Assembly: GCF_000316645.1 (NCBI RefSeq)
Contig: NC_019684.1
Location: 2,137,501 to 2,201,500, forward strand
Length of the DNA stretch: 64,000 nucleotides
Source: Nostoc sp. PCC 7524
GTDB taxonomy: Bacteria; Cyanobacteriota; Cyanobacteriia; Cyanobacteriales; Nostocaceae
Direction: 5' to 3'
Shown here: in pieces, positions 40,545 to 48,437 of the stretch
Numbering within the stretch: the first letter of the stretch is position 1
Layout: every line of letters begins with the position of its first letter
Made by a program: the position numbers and the translations under genes
Notes under the pieces: generated by a model
What the model was told of the DNA's origin: nothing
The model's input: the letters and a program-made list of their open reading frames with translations, nothing else
Databases searched by the model: none

Positions 40545-41039
40545 ATGTATCCCCAACGCATTGAACCCAAACCCGGACAAGAATCAGTATGGGACTACCC
40601 CCGCCCTCCTCGCTTGGAGGACACTAACAAACATATTCAAGTAGTTTTTAATGGTGTAGTTATTGTAGATACCCACGCCGCCAAACGTGTTTTAGAAACC
40701 AGCCATCCACCCTCTTACTACATCCCCCCTGCGGATATCAAAATGGAACATCTGGTGTTAACACCACAGTCTAGCTTTTGCGAGTGGAAAGGACGTGCTG
40801 GTTACTACACAATACGCGTAAGTGAAAAATCAGCACAAAATGCAGCTTGGTTCTATGCCAGCCCGACACCAGCTTTTGCATCCATCAAAGATCATGTAGC
40901 TTTTTATGCCCATATGATGGATGCTTGTTATGTAGATGGAGAAAAAGTAGAACCGCAACCAGGAAATTTTTACGGTGGTTGGGTAACTAGCGATATTGTT
41001 GGGCCGTTTAAAGGTATTCCTGGTAGTTGGGGATGGTAA
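40545..41039 (+). CDS. DUF427 domain protein
   Basis: The 164-residue protein is a single DUF427 domain. Landmarks are KHIQVVFNGVVIVDTHAAKR (about 31-50), the PPSYYIPPADIKMEHL segment near 60, FCEWKGRAGYYTIR near 85 and WFYASPTPAFASIKDHVAFY near 107. The fold is small and beta-rich; biochemical function is unknown. The ATG at 40545 is preferred to an in-frame TTG 18 bp upstream. No partner gene suggests a role. Confidence 0.82.
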   Translation: MYPQRIEPKPGQESVWDYPRPPRLEDTNKHIQVVFNGVVIVDTHAAKRVLETSHPPSYYIPPADIKMEHLVLTPQSSFCEWKGRAGYYTIRVSEKSAQNAAWFYASPTPAFASIKDHVAFYAHMMDACYVDGEKVEPQPGNFYGGWVTSDIVGPFKGIPGSWGW

Positions 41040-41180
41040 TACGAACTTGGGTTGACGGCAGGAAACTCAAGATTTACCTTCAGATGAGGCGAATTGCAGA
41101 TGAAGATTAAACGTATTAGCCGTCCAGTGTTCCCACAGGTTATGGTAATAAAGGTGAATGCAGAGGGACACAGAGAGTTT

Positions 41181-41435
41181 ATGAATATTCAGCTTGTTGA
41201 GTCTTTAGCTAATGCCATCAAAGCTTTGTCTCCTGAAGAAAGAGATTTATTAAATCAAAAATTAACACATCAATCTGATTGGCAAAATTTACGGACAAGA
41301 ATTTTAGCTAATGCTCAAGCCATTCAGCAACGCCGTAGTGATCAACCATTGGAACTAGATATTGAAGAGATCATTCATCAAATGCGAGCAGAACGGAATG
41401 AACAATTGATTGCGAATTTTTTGTCTGATGAATAA
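41181..41435 (+). CDS. putative antitoxin of a VapBC-like pair
   Basis: The 84-residue, highly charged, helical protein (MNIQLVESLANAIKALSPEE and a tail rich in Glu/Arg) ends 5 bp before a PIN-domain gene. Size, charge and position identify it as the antitoxin, although it lacks an obvious ribbon-helix-helix or AbrB signature. The ATG at 41181, with GAGAG upstream, is chosen. A longer form starting at 41094 would add 29 residues without resemblance to the family. Confidence 0.7.
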   Translation: MNIQLVESLANAIKALSPEERDLLNQKLTHQSDWQNLRTRILANAQAIQQRRSDQPLELDIEEIIHQMRAERNEQLIANFLSDE

Positions 41436-41440
41436 AAATA

Positions 41441-41869
41441 ATGAGCCGACAAATTATTTGCGTTGATTCTAATTTTGTAGTTAAGTTAATCAAAAATTCC
41501 TCGCAAAATTCAACGCATCTCACATTATGGGATAACTGGGAGCAAAACCAAACTCAGATTATTGCTCCAACTCTCTTATGTTACGAAGTCACTAATGTAT
41601 TTCATAGAATGCAATTAGCAAAACAACTACTGAAGACAGAAGCAGAGGAATGTATAAACCTTGCCTTCAATTTATCAATTCAGTTTTATAGCGATCGCCA
41701 ATTACATCAACAAGCCTGGGAATTCACACAACAATTTAACCTTCCTGCCACTTATGATGCTCATTATTTAGCATTAGCTCAGAGATTTCAAGCAGATTTT
41801 TATACAGGTGATAAACGTCTATTTAACAGTGTGAGTTCCGTTTTATCTTGGATTCATTTGGTTGAATAA
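41441..41869 (+). CDS. vapC: PIN-domain ribonuclease toxin (VapC-like)
   Basis: This 142-residue PIN-domain protein is predicted to be a magnesium-dependent RNase toxin. Acidic active-site residues appear in order: D9 in CVDSNFVVK, E48 in LLCYEVTNVFHRM, D105 in TYDAHYLALA and D118 in TGDKRLF. It is preceded by a 5-bp gap from the antitoxin, so the two form one operon. The pair is a normal chromosomal VapBC module in Nostoc. Confidence 0.85.
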   Translation: MSRQIICVDSNFVVKLIKNSSQNSTHLTLWDNWEQNQTQIIAPTLLCYEVTNVFHRMQLAKQLLKTEAEECINLAFNLSIQFYSDRQLHQQAWEFTQQFNLPATYDAHYLALAQRFQADFYTGDKRLFNSVSSVLSWIHLVE

Positions 41870-41933
41870 ATAGGATAACGGTGAGAAATACGATCGCCTG
41901 AAATGGCAGTTGCACAAATCTCAGAGTACAATG

Positions 41934-41950
41934 ATAACGATTATCGTTAT
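41934..41950 (+). promoter_or_regulatory. Zur-type operator before FAD oxidoreductase
   Basis: ATAACGAT-T-ATCGTTAT is a perfect 8-bp inverted repeat around one base, 17 bp before the start codon at 41968. It matches the spacing and half-site pattern of cyanobacterial Zur boxes (TGATAATnATTATCA), with C-G substitutions in each half. Zinc-dependent repression is inferred. Confidence 0.7.
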
Positions 41951-41967
41951 TTCCCACAGACTCGGCA

Positions 41968-43197
41968 ATGGCAACTACTCCAGTGCAGTTACCTCCTAAA
42001 ATTGACTTGGCGATTATTGGTGCTGGCCCTCATGCGTTAACATTTGTCACTCATTTGCTGCAAAAGCGACCCAAAATGCAGGGGAGATTTTTGGTATTTG
42101 ATCCTAGCGGTAGATGGTTGAATCGATGGCAGCAGCAGTTTGCAGCTTTAGAAATACCACATTTGCGATCGCCTGCGGTACACCATCCTGATCCCAATCC
42201 CTTCGCTTTGCGAAAATTTGCCGAATCTCGTCCCCAAGAATTATTCCCCCCCTACGACTTACCAGGAACGCAGCTATTTGCAGACTTGTGTCATGATGTG
42301 ATTCAGCGTTGGGATGTAGAGGATGTAGTTGTACCAGCTAAGGTGACACGACTGCAACCCTTACACCAGCGTTGGCAGATGTGGTTGCAAGATGGCACAT
42401 CAATCATTGCGCGGCGGGTTGTACTAGCTACGAACAATAGCCAAATCCAGATTCCTGACTGGGTAAATCAAATAGCCTTGGAATATCCCCAAGACAAACT
42501 CTGTCACTCACAGCACATAGATTTACGGCAATTACATTTGACAGGTGAAAGAGTATTAATTGTGGGTGGTGGTTTAACCAGTGGACACTTAGCAGTGGGT
42601 GCGATTAGTCGTGGAGCCAAAGTCCACTTAATAATGCGGCGACAGTTGCAAGCTAAATTATTTGACGCGGAACCTGGTTGGTTAGGGCCAAAATACTTAA
42701 AAGGATTCTTCGCTGAATCAGATTATCAACAGCGTTGGCAAATGATACAGCAAGCGCGTAACGGTGGTTCGATGACACCTGCAATAGCTACGCAACTACG
42801 CCGGGCTGTGGGTGCTGGTCATGCAATCATAGATGAAGATTGTCAAATTGTTGCAGCTCAATGGTTAGGAAATCATTGGCAGGTAAAATGCAATGATGGT
42901 AATGAATATGAGTGCGATCGCATTTGGCTATCTACTGGTAGTAAATTTGATGTTATAGCCGAACCATTATTAGCAGAAATTTTTCATGCTTACCCTATTC
43001 CTGTAGTCAACGGCTTACCTGTATTAGATAGCTGTCTACGTTGGCCTAGTTGTGAATTATTTTTAATGGGAGGTTTAGCAGCATTACAAGTAGGGCCGAC
43101 AGCACGAAATTTATCAGGTGCAAGAATGGCAAGTGAAAAAATTGTACCAGCGATTATTAAACCTAGGGTTTCTCTTGCTCATCCTCAAATTGCATAA
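41968..43197 (+). CDS. FAD/NAD(P)-binding oxidoreductase (lysine/ornithine N-monooxygenase-like)
   Basis: The 409-residue flavoprotein has an N-terminal FAD site IIGAGPHALTFVTHLL (about 16-31), a LNRWQQQFAALEIPHLRSPA segment typical of the siderophore-type monooxygenase group, and a second dinucleotide site VLIVGGGLTSGHLAVGAI (about 195). The C-terminus has FLMGGLAALQVGPTARNLSGA. The Zur-like operator directly upstream points to zinc limitation, perhaps in zincophore or metallophore synthesis or protection. No NRPS, siderophore or staphylopine-type genes adjoin it, so the substrate is unknown. Confidence 0.8.
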   Translation: MATTPVQLPPKIDLAIIGAGPHALTFVTHLLQKRPKMQGRFLVFDPSGRWLNRWQQQFAALEIPHLRSPAVHHPDPNPFALRKFAESRPQELFPPYDLPGTQLFADLCHDVIQRWDVEDVVVPAKVTRLQPLHQRWQMWLQDGTSIIARRVVLATNNSQIQIPDWVNQIALEYPQDKLCHSQHIDLRQLHLTGERVLIVGGGLTSGHLAVGAISRGAKVHLIMRRQLQAKLFDAEPGWLGPKYLKGFFAESDYQQRWQMIQQARNGGSMTPAIATQLRRAVGAGHAIIDEDCQIVAAQWLGNHWQVKCNDGNEYECDRIWLSTGSKFDVIAEPLLAEIFHAYPIPVVNGLPVLDSCLRWPSCELFLMGGLAALQVGPTARNLSGARMASEKIVPAIIKPRVSLAHPQIA

Positions 43198-43260
43198 TGA
43201 TTAGATGCTTAGTTAGTGGACGCACCGCAGGCTTAAAGCCCTCATTACGAAACAATAAAC

Positions 43261-44250
43261 TTAACGTTGAGATGGCTGAATTCTAGGTGGAAAAATTAAG
43301 TAAGTTCCACCTAACCCCTCAACAATGGTACGTGTATTAGCAAACATCATATTTTGATAGCTATTTGCGTTACTGTCTGCTTCTCCCAGTCCTTGAGTAT
43401 ATAGTTGCCTTTCTGATAATTTTACCTGTGCTGCTGTAGCTACTGACTCAATTAACTCAGGGTTAACTTTCGCTTCTGAAAAAATTGTTGGTACTTTAGA
43501 CTTTTGGATATATCTCACCAAATTTGTGATCCGTTGATCTGTTGCTTGCTCTTCTGTACCCAAACTGGCTGACGGAATACCATATGCTTTGGTGAAATAA
43601 TCTATGGCATTAGTGGTTGTTACTAATCTGCGCTTTTCTTCAGGAATACTACCAATTCTTGATTTAATCCAACTATCTATCTGAGTGAGTTCCGCTTTAA
43701 TTCGTTTAGTATTTTCTTGATAAATATCTGTATTATTTGGTTCTAATTTTTTTAAGTTACTACTAATAACCTCCACCATTTTTATCCCATTTTTCGGATT
43801 ATGCCAAATATAAGGATTACTGACTTTTCGAGTATTTATCTGAAATTGCTGCGGCTTAGGCAGGGCAACTTGGCTAACGGCTATTTTCGGAGCTTTGTTG
43901 TTCGTTTCCTTAATTAATTTGATTAATTCTGGTTCTAGATTGTAGCCATTGTAGAAAATTAAATTAGCTTGCTCAATAGCTGTACGGTCTTCTGGTTTTG
44001 GTTGATAATCTTGGGCATCTGTATTAGGAGGAATTATACAGGTAAGATTAATGGTATTTTCCGCAACTTGTTTAGCTAAATCACAAAGTAAGCTTGTAGT
44101 AGCGACAACCAAGGGCAGATTTTCATTAACAGTGGTAGAGGTTTTGGTGAAGGAGGTATTTATAGCTTGATTTCCACACCCAAAAAATCCAATTGTCAAA
44201 AACAACAATACAAATTTTATGGGAGGACTTTTTAGTATTTTTTGTGACAT
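43261..44250 (-). CDS. ZnuA/MntC-like metal ABC transporter substrate-binding lipoprotein, altered ligands
   Basis: This 329-residue cluster A-I substrate-binding protein has a lipoprotein signal (FVLLFLTIGFFGC, about 11-23) and characteristic segments VVATTSLLCDLAKQVA, PEDRTAIEQANLIFYNGYNLE, FSEAKVNPELIESVA and GLGEADSNANSYQNMM. The two histidines that normally bind Zn or Mn in the N-terminal lobe are replaced. The first block reads DAQDYQP instead of DPHxYxP, and the second PYIWHNPKN instead of PHxWxDPxN. Glu and Asp ligands of the other lobe remain. No permease or ATPase gene is adjacent. The start is the ATG at 44250, 19 codons before the lipobox Cys region. Confidence 0.82.
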   Translation of the reverse strand: MSQKILKSPPIKFVLLFLTIGFFGCGNQAINTSFTKTSTTVNENLPLVVATTSLLCDLAKQVAENTINLTCIIPPNTDAQDYQPKPEDRTAIEQANLIFYNGYNLEPELIKLIKETNNKAPKIAVSQVALPKPQQFQINTRKVSNPYIWHNPKNGIKMVEVISSNLKKLEPNNTDIYQENTKRIKAELTQIDSWIKSRIGSIPEEKRRLVTTTNAIDYFTKAYGIPSASLGTEEQATDQRITNLVRYIQKSKVPTIFSEAKVNPELIESVATAAQVKLSERQLYTQGLGEADSNANSYQNMMFANTRTIVEGLGGTYLIFPPRIQPSQR

Positions 44251-44594
44251 ATAGCAATCTGATTTGATTTCTAAAATTATCTGCGTAGGTAGGCAATAGG
44301 CAATGGGCAATAGGAAAGAAGGAAGTAGAGGTGTACTGAGTGTTGTATGCGCCAGCGTAGGCTACGCCAACAAAAATCAAATAGGAGTCCTATATTTAAT
44401 TCATGCTGAATCTATAAAACAGCTTGTTATTATAAGTAACAGATTTTCTATTTGCTACTAGATTGATAATTTATATATTTTGCCATAACTAAAATATTTG
44501 TAGCGGTAGTTAGGGTAGCAAATTTTATTTATAATATTTAATTTTTGGCATATTTTTTCGATATTCTATCTGGAAAATACAATCAATATACACA

Positions 44595-44620
44595 ATAAAG
44601 GCACAGTAACACTGTGCCTA
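44595..44620 (-). terminator. hairpin downstream of small secreted protein gene
   Basis: AGGCACAGT-AAC-ACTGTGCCT is a perfect 9-bp stem. On the minus strand it is followed by TTTATTG. It lies 22 bp beyond the stop of the 44642-44911 gene and fits an intrinsic terminator. The rest of the 391-bp gap (44251-44641) holds a heptamer repeat (aggcaat) and a gcgtaggctacgcc palindrome near 44355. Confidence 0.65.
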
Positions 44621-44641
44621 ATATAATATTTTTCACTGTGA

Positions 44642-44911
44642 TTAAAAATCAACAGATGGCAGTTTTCCTTGTAAAAGTTGAAATTTAGACTGAACACAGT
44701 TAGCGCAAGTACAACCTAACTGTTCAGTGATCGGATTCGATGCTGGAGTCAAATGCGGTGCTGCAATTTCCGACAATGGTTGTACGTATTCTACCGTAAT
44801 TCCTGGGTTAACAGAAGTAGATTTTATACTAGCATTGGCTGGATTGGCTGCTAGTAGTATGGAGGAAAGAATGACGGGGCAGACAAGCAAAAACAGTTTG
44901 ACTAGGTTCAT
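44642..44911 (-). CDS. small exported protein with C-terminal CxC motif
   Basis: The 89-residue protein has a clear signal peptide (MNLVKLFLLVCPVILSSILL... cleaved near NASIKS, about residue 28) and a short mature part ending EQLGCTCANCVQSKFQLL and GKLPSVDF. The C-T-C-A-N-C triad could bind a metal or form a disulphide. I do not recognise a named family. Lying between a ZnuA-like lipoprotein and Zur-controlled genes suggests a metal-related role, but there is no Zur box in front of it. Confidence 0.7.
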   Translation of the reverse strand: MNLVKLFLLVCPVILSSILLAANPANASIKSTSVNPGITVEYVQPLSEIAAPHLTPASNPITEQLGCTCANCVQSKFQLLQGKLPSVDF

Positions 44912-44991
44912 AATTCACATATTAAATACTGCTGTTGATACAGCATAGCCAATTTTTTGGAATAGCTTCAACTTTCATCGCTGTGTATAAC

Positions 44992-46053
44992 TTAACTATG
45001 TCCGAAGCCTTGACCGCGTAATATCTTTGACCAAATGAGAATTTCACCTTTTTCACCACCTGCGGCTAATAATTTGCCTTGGGGATGCCAAGCTAAGGTA
45101 GAAAAACCATCAGCAGCCCCTGTAAGAATTTGGGAGACTTGCTTGGCTTTGTTCCACAAACACAACCAGCCATCTGTAGCCGCCGAAGCAAGAAGAAAGC
45201 TGTTTGGAGCAAAAGCGATCGCATTAATCACCCCCACATGATTAGTTAAAACTCGCGCTTCCCAACCCAAGTCCTCATCCTCTAGCTTTTCCCACACCAC
45301 AATCCCTTCCACACTGGAGGTAGCTAACAATGGCGCATCGATTTTGCTCTTAATATCTGACCAAGCCAATTGCCGAATCTTACCAGGGAAGCCACGCATC
45401 ACCCAAGGATCGGGATTATTCCATTCCAAAACGGTGACGCTGCGATCCATATTCCCAGAGGCGAGAAATTTACCATCAGTTGACCAACCCATAGCGACAC
45501 TGACAGTAGGCATAGTGAGAATGTAAGGTTCTTCGTCCCAGTTTTGCGAGTGCCAAATTTTCACGCCTTGATTCCCACCAATGGCGAGATATTGTCCATC
45601 AATGCGCCAATCAATACTCAATGCAGAGGAGTCAGCAAAATTCAGGGTGACAACTACCTCACGAGTATCAGCATCCCAAACTTGAACGTAGCGCCCTAAA
45701 CTAAAAGCCAACTGGTTATTAACATGATTCCAAGCTATTTTATCCACCCAAGCCGGGGCATTTTCTAAAGTGGCAATTAATTCTTGTCCCTGCCAAATTT
45801 TCACCCGGCCATCTTGTCCCCCAACGGCTAAAAATTGACCATCCCTGGAGAACGCTACACAATCTACTGATTTACCTTCACCAGTTTGCAAAGTGATTAA
45901 TTCGCCATCTTGCCACAGTACCACTTCCCCAGCCGCCGAGGTTGCAGCTAGAGTATCACCTCTTGGCGACCAGGCGATCGCAGTTACATACTCTGCCAGT
46001 GTCCCTGAATAATGTTCTTCAAATTCTTTAGATTTGCTAGTTGTGAGGTTCAT
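44992..46053 (-). CDS. WD40 repeat protein
   Basis: The 353-residue protein consists of seven to eight WD40 repeats, for example VTAIAWSPRGDTLAATSAAG, VDCVAFSRDGQFLAVGGQDG, INAIAFAPNSFLLASAATDG and FSTLAWHPQGKLLAAGGEKG. It should form a cytoplasmic beta-propeller scaffold; there is no signal peptide. It follows a COG0523 GTPase gene on the same strand after 155 bp of tandem repeats and is probably read from the same Zur-controlled promoter. A role as partner of the metallochaperone is inference. Confidence 0.85.
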   Translation of the reverse strand: MNLTTSKSKEFEEHYSGTLAEYVTAIAWSPRGDTLAATSAAGEVVLWQDGELITLQTGEGKSVDCVAFSRDGQFLAVGGQDGRVKIWQGQELIATLENAPAWVDKIAWNHVNNQLAFSLGRYVQVWDADTREVVVTLNFADSSALSIDWRIDGQYLAIGGNQGVKIWHSQNWDEEPYILTMPTVSVAMGWSTDGKFLASGNMDRSVTVLEWNNPDPWVMRGFPGKIRQLAWSDIKSKIDAPLLATSSVEGIVVWEKLEDEDLGWEARVLTNHVGVINAIAFAPNSFLLASAATDGWLCLWNKAKQVSQILTGAADGFSTLAWHPQGKLLAAGGEKGEILIWSKILRGQGFGHS

Positions 46054-46058
46054 ATTAA

Positions 46059-46200
46059 TTTATAGGGAGTAGGGAGTGGGGAGTAGGGAGTAGGGGAGCA
46101 GAGGGGCAGGGGAGCAGGGGAGGATGGGGGAGTGAGGGGAGATGGGGGAGTGAGGGGAGATGAGGTAGAATTTTTACCCAGTCCCCAGTCCCCAATCCCC
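46059..46200. repeat. gggagtag / gggcagagg / gggagtgag tandem repeats
   Basis: Tandem 7- to 16-bp units (tagggag, ggagcagagg, atgggggagtgagggga in two copies) occupy nearly the whole spacer between the WD40 and COG0523 genes. They end with the complementary ccccagtccccaatcccc units, so the region can fold into a long hairpin. Confidence 0.85.
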
Positions 46201-46208
46201 AATCCCTC

Positions 46209-47180
46209 CTATGCCATACAAGCCAGAAAATCTTGTTTCAATTGAGCTTCATTGAGATTGCGACCAATAAAAACCAGTTCGTTTTTCCGCTTTTCGCTGG
46301 CTTTCCAAGGTCTATCCGGTCTGCCATCCAATATCATATGCACACCTTGGAAGACAAATCTATTATCTTCGCCAGCAATATTTAATATGCCTTTCATGCG
46401 GAAGATATCAGGGCCTTGGGTACGCAATAATTCTGAAAGCCAAGCGTTTAATTTCTGCCCATCTAGTTCGCCTTCTTCTACCAATGCTATAGAAAAAACA
46501 GTATCATCATGTTCGTGGGCATCTTCACCTAAGAAATTAGGGTCTATTTCTAAGGCGCGTGCTAAATCAAAGGCTTGCACACCCAATAAAGCATCCATCG
46601 ATAATTCAGAATTACGGGTGCGGTAAATTTTAGCGATCGCATTCATTGACCGAATCCGCTTTTCTAATTCATCTAATTCTGCTGGTGCAACTAAATCTGT
46701 TTTATTCAGTAAAATTACATCGGCAAATGCAATCTGTTCTTGGGCTTCGTCTGCTTCCCAATGCTGCCAGATATGCTTGGAATCAACCACTGTCACCACT
46801 GCATCTAAAGACATTTGACTTTGCATATCTTCATCTACAAAGAAAGTCTGAATTACGGGTGCAGGGTCGGCTAATCCAGTTGTTTCTATTACTAAATGGT
46901 CAAACTTATCCCGCCGCTTCATCAAATTACCGATGATGCGAATTAAGTCACCCCTGACTGTACAACAAATACAGCCATTGTTCATTTCAAATATTTCTTC
47001 ATCTGCATCAATAACTAATTGATTATCAATGCCTACTTCCCCAAATTCATTGACGATCACAGCCACTTTTTTGCCATGTTCGTAGGTGAGGATGTGATTG
47101 AGTAGTGTTGTTTTCCCTGCTCCTAAATAGCCAGTCAAAACAGTAACGGGAACTGAATTTGTCATTACATCAGCCACCAT
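46209..47180 (-). CDS. COG0523 (CobW/ZNG1-type) GTPase, putative zinc metallochaperone
   Basis: This 323-residue G3E GTPase is predicted to deliver zinc to client proteins under zinc shortage. It has Walker A GYLGAGKTTLLNHIL (about 17-31), NEFGEVGIDNQL, the metal-binding GCICCTVRGDL motif (CxCC, about 69-79), ETTGLADPAPV (Walker B region), NKTD near 160 and an acidic-histidine patch EDAHEHDD near 222. The CobW C-terminal domain (about 232-320) is complete. A perfect Zur box lies 27 bp upstream and an AGAGG ribosome site precedes the ATG. A second ATG at 47165 is possible. Confidence 0.93.
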   Translation of the reverse strand: MVADVMTNSVPVTVLTGYLGAGKTTLLNHILTYEHGKKVAVIVNEFGEVGIDNQLVIDADEEIFEMNNGCICCTVRGDLIRIIGNLMKRRDKFDHLVIETTGLADPAPVIQTFFVDEDMQSQMSLDAVVTVVDSKHIWQHWEADEAQEQIAFADVILLNKTDLVAPAELDELEKRIRSMNAIAKIYRTRNSELSMDALLGVQAFDLARALEIDPNFLGEDAHEHDDTVFSIALVEEGELDGQKLNAWLSELLRTQGPDIFRMKGILNIAGEDNRFVFQGVHMILDGRPDRPWKASEKRKNELVFIGRNLNEAQLKQDFLACMA

Positions 47181-47206
47181 ATAAAAGCCTCTTATCTCAC
47201 CTTATG

Positions 47207-47219
47207 GATAATCATTATC
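47207..47219 (-). promoter_or_regulatory. Zur box of the COG0523-WD40 operon
   Basis: GATAATCATTATC is a perfect palindrome with a one-base centre, the core of the Zur consensus, 27 bp before the COG0523 start. A second box for the divergent gene lies 173 bp away, so each gene has its own operator. Confidence 0.85.
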
Positions 47220-47370
47220 ACCTATCATAAGTCTTTTTATATGTTTGTGTGAACTTGTCATGCTTTAGGGCTGAAATCTCACCAATGTTTTATTTGTCAT
47301 CTACGAACAGTAATAAATTTTAATAATTTTCCAGAAATCAAAACTCTTGATTTTTTTAACAAATTCTTCA

Positions 47371-47406
47371 TTGACAGCCCAAGCAAGAAAATGATAATCA
47401 TTATTA
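47371..47406 (+). promoter_or_regulatory. promoter with overlapping Zur box before all3515-like gene
   Basis: TTGACA (47371-47376) and GATAAT (47393-47398) with a 16-bp spacer form a good promoter. The -10 element lies inside TGATAATCATTATTA (47392-47406), a Zur box with one mismatch. Bound Zur would cover the -10 hexamer, a simple steric repression design. Confidence 0.8.
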
Positions 47407-47437
47407 CTGAAAAATTATACCTTCATGGAGAAACCTA

Positions 47438-48349
47438 GTGGTTTCAAAATACACTAGCTGCTGGCGCAAGCAATCTACTCTTGCTATGAGCCTATTGTTT
47501 GCTGCGCCATTGGTTGTATCTACTGCTGTTGCACCTGCACAAGCTCATGGTAGTGATGCTGACCATGACGATACTGAATCTTTCATTGGCTTAGATGGTT
47601 TGGAGTTCCTCACGAGTGGAACGTATGCTGGATTGGAGAACCCCAACTACAAACGTTTGACCTTTCTCTATGCTCATAGAGAAGAAGACTACACAAGGAA
47701 TCATTTCCACGGTATCGGTGTTTATAGCTACTCAGGGCCTGTAGCTAGCCCAAGTATTAATTCCACCAACATCAATAACAGAATTCCTGAAATTTCTTCA
47801 GGAATTCCACCACTGAAATTATTACCGGGTACAGGGATTTATGCTGGGCGGTTGATTAGCATGGACACCCATGAGGAATATAGCAATCTCAAAATTCAAT
47901 CTGTGCAATCTTTGCAAGATCCTGCACATCCGGATGATCTGTCTTTGTTTAATAGTTCTCGTGGTCGTTGGCAGTCACCTCTAGCGGGTGCAACAATTGG
48001 TCTACAATTGATGTCTATTACCAGTGGGTTGAATATTGCTAATGAAGCGGGTGAAAATATCCTCACGGCTCTTGGTGAGATTTACACTATCGGTAGTGGT
48101 GATGATTTTTCCTTTACCCCGACTTTCTGGACGAATAGAACAGCAGCACCCGGTGTTTATTCAGCTACATTTAAATTAGTTGATTTAAATACTGATAATA
48201 ACCGTACTCCCTTTTTGGAATCTGGTACATTTAGCTTGGATTTCCAAGTCGAAAAAGTGCCAGAACCTTCGACTACTATTAGTTTGGGAGTAGTTGGTTT
48301 ATTAGCTTTATCTATATCTCACCTCAAGAAACGGACTGTAAACAACTGA
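47438..48349 (+). CDS. all3515-family Zur-repressed PEP-CTERM protein
   Basis: The 303-residue exported protein has a signal peptide (about 1-36), a His/Asp-rich mature N-terminus (AHGSDADHDDTESF) that could bind zinc, and a conserved domain (FLTSGTYAGLENPNYKRLTF and REEDYTRNHFHGIGVYSYSG). Its C-terminal PEP-CTERM anchor is VPEPSTTISLGVVGLLALSI plus KKR. The family is named after all3515 of Anabaena PCC 7120, known as a Zur-repressed gene, and the Zur box on the promoter here agrees. The start is GTG with GGAG 8 bp upstream. It probably acts in zinc capture at the cell surface, which is inference. Confidence 0.88.
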   Translation: MVSKYTSCWRKQSTLAMSLLFAAPLVVSTAVAPAQAHGSDADHDDTESFIGLDGLEFLTSGTYAGLENPNYKRLTFLYAHREEDYTRNHFHGIGVYSYSGPVASPSINSTNINNRIPEISSGIPPLKLLPGTGIYAGRLISMDTHEEYSNLKIQSVQSLQDPAHPDDLSLFNSSRGRWQSPLAGATIGLQLMSITSGLNIANEAGENILTALGEIYTIGSGDDFSFTPTFWTNRTAAPGVYSATFKLVDLNTDNNRTPFLESGTFSLDFQVEKVPEPSTTISLGVVGLLALSISHLKKRTVNN

Positions 48350-48359
48350 GATTAGTTAG

Positions 48360-48422
48360 TAGGGTGCGTCAGTTGGAATAATTTCTTGGTATAGCTAGTT
48401 TTTCTCGGACTGACGCACCCTA
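48360..48422. repeat. MITE-like repeat copy 2 (63 bp)
   Basis: The inverted ends TAGGGTGCGTCAGT and ACTGACGCACCCTA are identical to copy 1 (40427-40489). The 35-bp centre is alignable with that of copy 1 (ggaataatttcttggtat against tgaataacttcttgctat). It lies between two convergent genes and may act as a bidirectional terminator. Confidence 0.87.
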
Positions 48423-48437
48423 CATTTTGCGTAGCAC

